Assembly (NCBI GenBank): GCA_964355085.1
Contig: CAYHBW010000015.1
Span: 1 to 18,171 of the forward strand
DNA length: 18,171 bases
From: REEB48 sp964355085
GTDB lineage: Bacteria; Patescibacteriota; Minisyncoccia; UBA6257; 02-FULL-45-10c
Direction of reading: 5' to 3'
The notes under the pieces were generated by a model. That model had not been told where the DNA came from and made no database searches. It worked only from the letters and a program-made list of their open reading frames with translations. Shown here one piece after another: positions 7,501 to 12,875 of the stretch; the stretch's first letter is position 1; every line of letters starts with the position of its first letter. The position numbers and the translations under genes are program-made.

Positions 7501-8388
7501 TTAAATTCCGAAAACTTTCCCGGAAGTTTCGTAGACTAATCTCAAAAAATCACCTGTTTCCATATTTTTAAGGCGCGCAACCGCTTCAGCGGTTTCCCGG
7601 ATGAAAGAAGGTTCGTTTCTTTTTCCTCTTTGGGACTTGGGCGCGACATACGGACAGTCAGTTTCCAGCAGAATCCGGTCCGCCGGAATCAGCTTTATAG
7701 ACTCGTCATAATCCCTGGCGAAAGTCACCACTCCGCCGAAAGTGAAATAGAAACCCGCCTCAACCAATTTGCGGGTTATCTCCGGACTGCCGACATAAAA
7801 ATGAACTATTTTCGGAATAAGGGATTTTGAATCAGGGATTAAGCTTAAAAGATCTTCATAAGCATCGTCGGTTCCCTTGCTCGGACGGCAATGGATCATC
7901 AGCGCCTTATTGAGTTTTTCAGCCAGAATTATTTGTTCTGAAAAAATCTCCTGTTGCAATTTCTTTATTACCGCTTGCAGCTGGACGTCGGATGTCAGGC
8001 GGAAATAATCCAATCCGCACTCCCCAATCGCCACAACCTTGGGATCGGACGCCAATTCAGCCAGCTTATCGATTTCAAATTTTTCCGGCATATCCTCCGC
8101 CTGCTCTTTCGTATCGTGATGCCAGCCGCCTACCGCCTCGATTTCCTGACCGGAGCTCCCAGTGGCGATATGGGTCGGGTGATAACCGACCGACGCCCAC
8201 ATATTTTCCGGATTTTTTTTCGCCAAAATCATTCCCGCTTTCGAGGTTGATATCTGGGTGCCGACCGCGATCATTTTCACGCCGGCTTTGATTGCGCGGC
8301 GTATGACATCGTCGCGATCGGCGTCATAAATCGGAAATTGCACATGGGAATGCGCGTCGATCACCGGCAATGGATCATTCTCAATCAT
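7501..8388 (-). CDS. tatD: TatD-family metal-dependent hydrolase (putative 3'-5' DNase)
   Basis: TIM-barrel amidohydrolase-type nuclease of the TatD family, generally linked to DNA repair or nucleic-acid turnover. The metal ligands are visible: His13 and His15 in DAHSH, Glu123 in GECGLDY, His166 in MIHCRPSKG, His196 in VHFYVG and Asp244 in LETDCPY. Length is 295 residues against about 260 for the family. The excess includes an insertion around residues 77-103 (GSSGQEIEAVGGWHHDTKEQ and on). The stretch DSKSLIPK near residue 190 is encoded by a short imperfect direct repeat. A TACAAT box lies 7 bases before the ATG, with no Shine-Dalgarno. Family is firm; substrate is unknown. Confidence 0.92.
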   Translation of the reverse strand: MIENDPLPVIDAHSHVQFPIYDADRDDVIRRAIKAGVKMIAVGTQISTSKAGMILAKKNPENMWASVGYHPTHIATGSSGQEIEAVGGWHHDTKEQAEDMPEKFEIDKLAELASDPKVVAIGECGLDYFRLTSDVQLQAVIKKLQQEIFSEQIILAEKLNKALMIHCRPSKGTDDAYEDLLSLIPDSKSLIPKIVHFYVGSPEITRKLVEAGFYFTFGGVVTFARDYDESIKLIPADRILLETDCPYVAPKSQRGKRNEPSFIRETAEAVARLKNMETGDFLRLVYETSGKVFGI

Positions 8389-8426
8389 GTAAATAATTGT
8401 AATACAAATTTATCCACATAAAAACA

Positions 8427-8455
8427 TTGCCAAGCGCCGTTAAATCGCCTATAAT
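8427..8455 (+). promoter_or_regulatory. Near-consensus sigma70 promoter for a tiny transcription unit
   Basis: TTGCCA (8427-8432), a spacer of exactly 17 bases and TATAAT (8450-8455). The predicted start is about 8462. It lies divergent from the TatD-type gene, and its only product before the terminator at 8625 is a transcript of about 185 bases. Confidence 0.85.
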
Positions 8456-8485
8456 CTATAACAGTCAGGAAAAAAGTGGCGCCCG

Positions 8486-8623
8486 ATGGATACGCAAAAA
8501 CAAATCCATCAATACCTTGAAAAGCTTAGCGAGAATTTCCGTGAGGATACCGACCGCGCGATATACCATTTTTTGCGACGCCTTCATTCCACGACCCTGA
8601 AAGGACTGGCATTCAATTATTGA
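8486..8623 (+). CDS. Small ORF of 45 residues in its own transcription unit
   Basis: ATG at 8486 to TGA at 8621-8623 encodes a 45-residue, highly charged peptide beginning MDTQKQIHQYLEKLSENFRE, mostly predicted helix, with no signal peptide or membrane segment. I do not recognise it. It is bracketed by a near-consensus promoter and a perfect terminator. The closest AGGA (8467-8470) is about 15 bases from the ATG, too far for a normal Shine-Dalgarno, and no alternative in-frame start exists. The transcript could therefore instead be a small regulatory RNA. Confidence 0.5.
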   Translation: MDTQKQIHQYLEKLSENFREDTDRAIYHFLRRLHSTTLKGLAFNY

Positions 8624-8624
8624 A

Positions 8625-8649
8625 CCCGACAAATGTCGGGATTTTTATT
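8625..8649 (+). terminator. Rho-independent terminator of the tiny transcription unit
   Basis: CCCGAC, loop AAAT, GTCGGG, then ATTTTTATT. It starts one base after the TGA of the 45-residue ORF. Confidence 0.9.
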
Positions 8650-8666
8650 CTCCGGAATCGACATGA

Positions 8667-8695
8667 TTGCAATCCTACGGATTTTGATATAAATT
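8667..8695 (+). promoter_or_regulatory. Possible promoter for the HAD/kinase pair
   Basis: TTGCAA (8667-8672) followed by TATAAATT (8688-8695); the spacer is 15 bases to TATAAA or 17 to TAAATT. AGGA at 8714-8717 then precedes the ATG at 8723 by 5 bases. Confidence 0.5.
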
Positions 8696-8722
8696 ATTGT
8701 CAGTTCTCTCAAAGGATTAAAA

Positions 8723-9379
8723 ATGGAATTGAAACTCGCCGTCTTCGACTGGAACGGCACGACTATCGATGATCTGCCGTTGGTCTACGGAAGCGTAAAG
8801 GAAATATTCCGGATTTATGGAATTCCGGCGCCGCCTCTCGAATCGTATCGGGAAGAAATCACCGCTGATTTCATGAAATTCTATGAAAATCACGGACTTA
8901 CCGGAGCCACGAAAGAAGATCTGAACGCGATCCGGAAAAGATACTTAGCCGAGCACGGCCATGCCGCCAAACTTCATCCTGGAGCGAAGGAGCTCATAGA
9001 GCTCTGCAAGCGGATTGGCCTTCAGACCGCAATCGTCAGCGCGGAAATAGCCGACGTCCTTGATAAGCGGGTCACGGAGTTCGGACTATTCCCCTTCATC
9101 GACCGGATAACCGGCGGGGCTTATGATAAACCAGCAGCCCTGATAGAAACTCTGGATTTCTTCGGAGTGGCGGCGGAAAACGCCTTCTATCTCGACGATA
9201 CGTTCGACGGACTGATGGCCGCGAAAGCAGTCGGACTCAATACTATCGGATTCTGCAACGGCTACAATTCGCGCAAACGGATAATGTACGCTGAACCGGA
9301 TTTCCCGAACGCCGATTTCCCGGAAGTTCTCACGCATGCGGATGTCAGGGACATCATCCTGCGAGGAGGCGCGCTATGA
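8723..9379 (+). CDS. HAD-superfamily phosphatase (phosphoglycolate-phosphatase-like)
   Basis: This is a 218-residue haloacid-dehalogenase-type hydrolase, expected to remove phosphate from a small metabolite in the cytoplasm. Motif I is FDWNGTTIDD, with nucleophile Asp9; the usual second Asp is Asn11. Motif II is Ser106 in TAIVSAE, motif III Lys136 in GAYDKPAAL, motif IV the acidic pair Asp158/Asp159 in FYLDDTFDGLMAAKAVG. A helical cap lies between about residues 15 and 90. Many proteins annotated as HAD carry DWNGT, but Asn in place of the general acid/base may change activity. The stop overlaps the next start by 4 bases (ATGA), so the two genes are probably translated together. The substrate cannot be read from sequence. 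Confidence 0.88.
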   Translation: MELKLAVFDWNGTTIDDLPLVYGSVKEIFRIYGIPAPPLESYREEITADFMKFYENHGLTGATKEDLNAIRKRYLAEHGHAAKLHPGAKELIELCKRIGLQTAIVSAEIADVLDKRVTEFGLFPFIDRITGGAYDKPAALIETLDFFGVAAENAFYLDDTFDGLMAAKAVGLNTIGFCNGYNSRKRIMYAEPDFPNADFPEVLTHADVRDIILRGGAL

Positions 9380-9954
9380 TAGTCATCGGACTAGTCGGAG
9401 AAAAGGGCGGCGGCAAAGGAAAGGTTGCGGAAATACTCAAAACGCTTCAGACCCCAAAATTGCCCGTTACCCATCTGCGCTCATCCGATCTTCTGCTGGA
9501 AATCGCCGGGCTCGTAGGAATCTGCCCGAAAAAAGTGAGTAGAGCCCAACTCATACGGCTTGCGGTCGATCTGGTGAAAAATTTCGGAGAAGGATGCATC
9601 AGCGAGGGCATGCGCAGAAAAATAAACCGTCATGACGGAATAGTCATATTCGACGGCATCCGCCTTCCAACCGATGCCCCCATGATCAGAAACTTCAGTC
9701 CGAACCTGCTGATCTATGTCACCGCCGATACGATTGTCCGATTCGAGCGGGTCAGAAAGAGAAAAGAAAAGGCCGGTGAAGGGTCTATGACTTACGAACA
9801 ATTCCTCGTTGAAGAAAATCTCGAGACGGAACGCCATATTCCGGAAATCGGGAAAACCGCCGACATCCGCATAAATAATAACGGAACATATCACGACCTG
9901 CGTTCAAGAGTCATCCAGATTTTCCATGAAAATATAAAACACGCCTCCGATTAG
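9376..9954 (+). CDS. P-loop nucleotide kinase-like protein (dephospho-CoA/adenylate-kinase-like)
   Basis: A 192-residue P-loop NTPase begins MIVIGLVGEKGGGKGKVAEI. The Walker A region is GEKGGGKG (residues 8-15), where a Gly occupies the usual Ser/Thr after the lysine. Further features fit a (deoxy)nucleotide or dephospho-CoA kinase-like fold: a mid-protein strand with VIFDGIRLPTDAPMI, the lid-type arginines in VRFERVRKRKEKAG, and a C-terminal TADIRINNNGTYHDL. Such proteins phosphorylate small nucleotides or CoA precursors, but the acceptor here is unknown. It is translationally coupled to the HAD gene. Its last residues and stop codon lie inside a bidirectional terminator shared with rluD. 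Confidence 0.75.
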   Translation: MIVIGLVGEKGGGKGKVAEILKTLQTPKLPVTHLRSSDLLLEIAGLVGICPKKVSRAQLIRLAVDLVKNFGEGCISEGMRRKINRHDGIVIFDGIRLPTDAPMIRNFSPNLLIYVTADTIVRFERVRKRKEKAGEGSMTYEQFLVEENLETERHIPEIGKTADIRINNNGTYHDLRSRVIQIFHENIKHASD

Positions 9955-9966
9955 GAGGCGTTTTTT
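9936..9966. terminator. Bidirectional terminator whose loop holds both convergent stop codons
   Basis: ACGCCTCC (9941-9948), loop GATTA, GGAGGCGT (9954-9961), then TTTTTT. On the - strand the same stem is followed by GTTTT. The + stop TAG (9952-9954) and the - stop TAA (9953-9951) both fall in or beside the 5-base loop. Confidence 0.92.
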
Positions 9967-10898
9967 CTTTGTCCGAGGGAAAAAATAAAGGAAGACATGT
10001 CTTCCGGCATGGGAGCTTCCAGCTTCAACCGGCGCCCTGAAGGAGCCGTTAATTCAAGACGATACGCATGGAGCATCTGTCTTTTGGCATCGGTTTTTTT
10101 CGCCCCGTACATCACATCCCCTACGACCGGATGGCCGATGGCGCTCAAATGCACGCGGATCTGGTGAGTCCGGCCTGTTTTCGGCATCGCTTCAATGAGC
10201 GAAAATTTTTCGCCTACCGCTTCCCGGACCCGGTAATTTGTTTCCGCCGCGCGGACAGATTTTTTACCGGATTTATCAAGCTTCTTCACTGCGACCTTCT
10301 TCAGCCGGTTGGAAGTGGACGGACGAATCTGAAATTGGATTGTTCCTTCTTTCTTTTCGGGAATACCTTCAACCAAAGCCACATAGGTCTTGGAAATTGT
10401 CCTTCCGACAAACTGATTTTTCAAAAACATGAACGCCTTCTGATTCTTGGCTATGACCATGAGGCCGGAGGTATCCTTGTCCAGACGATGGACAATTCCC
10501 GGACGCAACGTACTCTCCCCGACACCGATGATTTTCGGATATCGGGCGACAAGCGCGTTGGCAAGCGTATGGTGACGATAATTGACGGTCGGATGGACTA
10601 TCAGACCCGGTTGTTTGTTCAAAACCAGAATATCCTTATCCTCATAGACGATATCAAGAGAAATTCCCGGATCCGGATCTATTATAAATTCTTTTTCATC
10701 AACTTCATATTTTTCTTCCGAAATAAAAACTTTATCTCCGGTTTTCAGAGAAAAACCGGATTTCAAAATTACTTTTCCGTTCACTTTCACGTCTCCGGCC
10801 TTAATAAACTCCTGAAAGCGGGTCCGTGAAAATTTCGACAAATGAGAAGCAAGAAATTTATCCAGCCGCTCCCCTGATTTTTCTGATATGAATTCCAT
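9951..10898 (-). CDS. rluD: RluD-family 23S rRNA pseudouridine synthase
   Basis: It isomerises uridines to pseudouridine in 23S rRNA. From the chosen start (MEFISEKSGERLDKFLASHL) it has 315 residues: an S4 RNA-binding domain (about 8-60), then the catalytic RluA/RluD domain with HRLDKDTSG (137-145, catalytic Asp140), YEDKDILVLNKQPGLIVHPT, and KTGRTHQIRVHL near the end. An upstream in-frame ATG at 10928 would add ten residues (MEILLRLRKD), but family members begin close to the S4 domain, so 10898 is preferred. The start lies inside the 3' end of the reverse-transcriptase gene (41 bases of overlap, or 71 with the longer start). Specificity among RluA/C/D types is not certain. The downstream terminator is shared. 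Confidence 0.93.
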   Translation of the reverse strand: MEFISEKSGERLDKFLASHLSKFSRTRFQEFIKAGDVKVNGKVILKSGFSLKTGDKVFISEEKYEVDEKEFIIDPDPGISLDIVYEDKDILVLNKQPGLIVHPTVNYRHHTLANALVARYPKIIGVGESTLRPGIVHRLDKDTSGLMVIAKNQKAFMFLKNQFVGRTISKTYVALVEGIPEKKEGTIQFQIRPSTSNRLKKVAVKKLDKSGKKSVRAAETNYRVREAVGEKFSLIEAMPKTGRTHQIRVHLSAIGHPVVGDVMYGAKKTDAKRQMLHAYRLELTAPSGRRLKLEAPMPEDMSSFIFSLGQRKNAS

Positions 10899-11865
10899 GT
10901 CTTTTCTTAATCTTAACAGTATTTCCATGTTTTAATAACCCCAGATAAGAACTTATCGTCTCTTCGGTAGGATGCTCTTGAACTCGTTTTATCATCCTTT
11001 TCTTCGTTGTTGTCCGCAATACCCGATGATCGGGAAAATGCACCCAACCGAGAAAGTCCACTCCGGAAGCAAGTGTTTTAATGGATACCTTATCAGGATG
11101 CAATTCCAATGCCAATCTTTCAGAGAGGAACGCTCTTATGTTTAATAGTAAGCTTTCAAGCCGCTCCTTATCCTCCGAAAGAATCACAAAATCATCCGCA
11201 TATCGTATGTAATATCTCGCTTTCAGTTTATGCTTCATGAATCGGTCAAATTCATTCATATAGATATTGACCAAGAGTTGAGAAGTGAGATTACCGAGCG
11301 GAAGCCCGACGCCCGGCTTTGCCTCAAAACTGTCAATAACTCTATTGAGAAGCCACAAAATATCTTTATTCGGAATATGCCTTGAAAGGATTTTCTTCAA
11401 GATAGAATGATCGATATTGGCAAAGAACTTCCTGATGTCGCATTTCAATACCCAGCAAGTTCTAGTATTGTTTTTGCCGACTTTATAAGCAAAAGAACGG
11501 AATCGGTTGATGGCTTTATGCGTCCCCTTGTCTATCCGACAGGAATACGAATCAGCGATGAATGATCGGTCAAAAAATGGATAGAGTATCCGATAGATGG
11601 CATGATGCAATAATCTGTCCCTGACTTGAGCTTTATGGATATTTCTCGGTTTCGGATCGCAGATATTGAACGCCTGATAACCGCCATGGACATAGGCGCG
11701 ATTGCGGAGATTGTCATGAAGCGATAGGATATTATCCATGAGATGAAGTGAGAATTCCTGGACATCTGCTTTCTTCCGCTTCCCGCTGACAAATTCTTTC
11801 CACGCTTCCAATAAATTCTCTATACTGATGATATCTTCAAATGTATGAACTGATTGTTTTTTCAT
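10858..11865 (-). CDS. Diversity-generating retroelement reverse transcriptase
   Basis: This 335-residue reverse transcriptase copies the template-repeat RNA with errors at adenines. RT motifs in order: KAQVRDRLLHHAIYRILYP (about 78-96), DSYSCRIDKGTHKA (105-118), catalytic Asp143 in LKCDIRKFFANID, GLPLGNLTSQLLVNIYMNE (187-205) and the YADD box (222-225) in RYYIRYADDFVILSEDK, then FLGW (271-274). LGNLTSQ matches the [IVL]GxxxSQ form typical of DGR enzymes, unlike QGxxxSP in group II introns. There is no maturase or endonuclease domain, also as in DGRs. Nearby TR, VR and Avd confirm the type. The C-terminus (LLKHGNTVKI and on) runs into the rluD start. An overlap of coding regions suggests co-transcription with rluD. 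ATG at 11865 has only a weak GGG before it. Confidence 0.95.
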   Translation of the reverse strand: MKKQSVHTFEDIISIENLLEAWKEFVSGKRKKADVQEFSLHLMDNILSLHDNLRNRAYVHGGYQAFNICDPKPRNIHKAQVRDRLLHHAIYRILYPFFDRSFIADSYSCRIDKGTHKAINRFRSFAYKVGKNNTRTCWVLKCDIRKFFANIDHSILKKILSRHIPNKDILWLLNRVIDSFEAKPGVGLPLGNLTSQLLVNIYMNEFDRFMKHKLKARYYIRYADDFVILSEDKERLESLLLNIRAFLSERLALELHPDKVSIKTLASGVDFLGWVHFPDHRVLRTTTKKRMIKRVQEHPTEETISSYLGLLKHGNTVKIKKRHGIHIRKIRGAAG

Positions 11866-11870
11866 CCCGT

Positions 11871-11899
11871 TTGAAATTTAAATGAATTATTCATATAAA
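11871..11899 (+). promoter_or_regulatory. Consensus-like promoter for the + strand avd gene
   Basis: TTGAAA (11871-11876), 17-base spacer, TATAAA (11894-11899). It lies between the divergent RT and the + strand ORF starting at 11919, with a predicted leader of about 13 bases. Confidence 0.7.
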
Positions 11900-11918
11900 C
11901 ATAAACCAATATAACATT

Positions 11919-12013
11919 ATGCGCGATAATATACATGATAACGCCCCGAAAATTTCTAACGGTATGAATAACGATAATCCCGACAGAAATACCCAAGGAA
12001 GCGCCCCCCCCCC
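11919..12013 (+). CDS. Probable 5' end of avd, ending in a poly-C tract at the contig edge
   Basis: ATG at 11919 opens a hydrophilic reading frame (MRDNIHDNAPKISNG, then MNNDNPDRNTQGSAPP) directly behind a good promoter. It runs into ten C (12004-12013) and then into low-complexity G-rich sequence before the gap. The piece beyond the gap begins with at least seven C (12086-12092), followed by the Avd core. Joining both at the poly-C run gives one gene if the C count is a multiple of three. The segment itself has no recognisable domain; it would be a disordered N-terminal extension of Avd. The join is inference. Confidence 0.5.
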
Positions 12014-12085
12014 GGGTGGTGGGGGGTTGGGCGGGCGGGCAGGTAGGGTGGTGGGGGGTGGCGGGGTGGCGGTGGNNNNNNNNNN
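12014..12085. other. G-rich low-complexity stretch and 10-N scaffold gap
   Basis: Positions 12014-12075 consist almost only of G with scattered T, C and A, unlike anything else in the window, and end in ten N (12076-12085). It follows a C-run and precedes another C-run, so it is most simply read as assembly noise at a homopolymer that broke the contigs. Real G-rich DNA cannot be excluded. Confidence 0.7.
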
Positions 12086-12106
12086 CCCCCCCGACGGACT
12101 TTTGAT

Positions 12107-12439
12107 TTGCCGATCATTCAAAATTTGATTTCGGCATATAAGCAATGGCAAAGCTTTATACATCATCTCCCTAAACAGACCCGCTACACTCTTGGTGAAA
12201 AAATCGATCTGTTATTTATTGAAATTTTTGAACTCATAACGACAGCTCGTTATCTTCCTCAAAATCAGAAATCTCCAGTTATCCAACGAGCATCGCTGAA
12301 ACTAGATACCTTGAAATTCTTTCTGGAAATATCTTGGGAAATCAAAATGATTGATACGAAAAAATACATACTGCTTTCTAAATCCTTAGATGAAATAGGA
12401 AAGATATTAGGCGGTTGGAAAAAACAAATATCTCAATAA
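12107..12439 (+). CDS. avd: Avd: DGR accessory variability determinant (visible core, 5' end interrupted)
   Basis: The visible 110 residues are a helical protein of the Avd / S23-like four-helix-bundle family: LPIIQNLISAYKQWQSFIHH, then LPKQTRYTLGEKIDLLFIEI, IQRASLKLDTLKFFLEISWE and LSKSLDEIGKILGGWKKQ. Avd forms a basic pentameric barrel that binds the DGR reverse transcriptase and template RNA and is needed for mutagenic retrohoming. The apparent start at 12107 is TTG without a binding site. The same frame is open upstream through RTFD to the poly-C at the gap, so the true start is probably the ATG at 11919. It lies on the opposite strand from the RT, TR and target, which is unusual, and ends 33 bases before the TR end. 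Confidence 0.85.
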   Translation: MPIIQNLISAYKQWQSFIHHLPKQTRYTLGEKIDLLFIEIFELITTARYLPQNQKSPVIQRASLKLDTLKFFLEISWEIKMIDTKKYILLSKSLDEIGKILGGWKKQISQ

Positions 12440-12460
12440 AACTCCCCCATTTCGGAGGAG
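12437..12460 (-). terminator. Terminator directly behind the template repeat
   Basis: On the - strand CTCCTCC (12460-12454), loop GAAAT, GGGGGAG (12448-12442; one G-T pair), then TTTTA. It lies 12 bases beyond the TR and overlaps the avd stop codon on the other strand. Confidence 0.7.
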
Positions 12461-12471
12461 AACAAAGCGAG

Positions 12472-12600
12472 TTTCGGAGGCAGACGAGGCGATTGTTCGA
12501 GTTCCAATCGTTCCTGAGCCAGTTGAAGTTCAAGTACCAGCGGTCATCGTTCCAGTTGAGGTACGGGACGTTCCGATCGCCGTCAGAGTCCTGCCAGATC
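12472..12600 (-). repeat. DGR template repeat (TR), 129 bp
   Basis: Reading on the - strand this repeat matches 13008-12880 with offset 408 and no gaps. There are 18 differences in 129 positions, and 17 of them are A in the TR (T on +): 12474, 12494, 12497, 12508, 12512, 12523, 12524, 12529, 12530, 12535, 12551, 12556, 12557, 12562, 12572, 12577 and 12599. The exception is 12522 (C in TR, T in VR). Translated in the VR frame it is rich in AAC codons (for example WYLNFNWLRNDWNSNNRL), as expected of DGR templates. Confidence 0.97.
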
Positions 12601-12788
12601 ATACAAGATATCATCTATGATCACCGCCCATTGAATTCTCTTTGGGTTGTATCTTATTCAGAGCTTAAATACTCTCTAATACCTTGTACCAAGTAGCTTT
12701 ATTTTTTATTTATGGAATTCAATCGCCCGAAGCCATGACCGCGGGCATGCAAATCTACTATCCAAATTCATGATATCACGATTATTAT

Positions 12789-12820
12789 AAAAAAAGACGC
12801 CCCGACCGAAGTCGGGGCGT
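12789..12820 (-). terminator. Strong terminator of the DGR target gene
   Basis: On the - strand ACGCCCCGAC, loop TTCG, GTCGGGGCGT, then C and seven T (12795-12789). It isolates the target transcript from the TR. Confidence 0.93.
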
Positions 12821-12828
12821 TGTGTTTA

Positions 12829-12843
12829 CCCGCCTTCGGCGGG
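12829..12843. repeat. Hairpin in the target-gene 3' region
   Basis: CCCGCC, loop TTC, GGCGGG. It is the second hairpin behind the VR and has no T-run, so it is not itself a terminator. Confidence 0.6.
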
Positions 12844-12855
12844 CTAAGGGACCAA

Positions 12856-12871
12856 TCCGCCAGCTGGCGGA
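12856..12871. repeat. Perfect 16-bp dyad next to the variable repeat (likely DGR homing hairpin)
   Basis: TCCGCCAGCTGGCGGA is perfectly self-complementary and can form a 6-bp stem with a 4-base loop. It lies 4 bases behind the target stop and 8 behind the VR. In the Bordetella phage DGR a DNA hairpin/cruciform just downstream of VR promotes target recognition. Nothing like it follows the TR. Confidence 0.65.
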
Positions 12872-12875
12872 CCCG

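Larger units (their letters stand above)
12437..12620 (-). ncRNA. Probable template-repeat RNA of the DGR
   Basis: The RNA that is reverse transcribed must include the TR (12600-12472) in - orientation. A terminator hairpin lies directly behind it and the gene upstream also ends in a terminator, so the TR seems to be its own transcript. The 5' end is a guess: I found no good promoter between 12601 and 12780 (TTGGTA and TATTTA with a 15-base spacer, around 12690-12664, is the best I see). Confidence 0.5.

Noticed and set aside
10068..10829. A 253-residue + strand ORF opposite rluD
   Set aside because: Shadow of the conserved pseudouridine synthase; composition is atypical and no domain is visible.
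10858..11865. Group II intron or retron as explanation for the RT
   Set aside because: There is no maturase or endonuclease domain, no intron ends and no msr/msd-like structure; LGNLTSQ, Avd and the TR/VR pair point to a DGR.
12378..12614. A 78-residue - strand ORF through the template repeat
   Set aside because: It reads like the end of the target protein only because the TR copies it. It has no binding site, runs through the TR terminator into antisense avd, and the TR acts as RNA.
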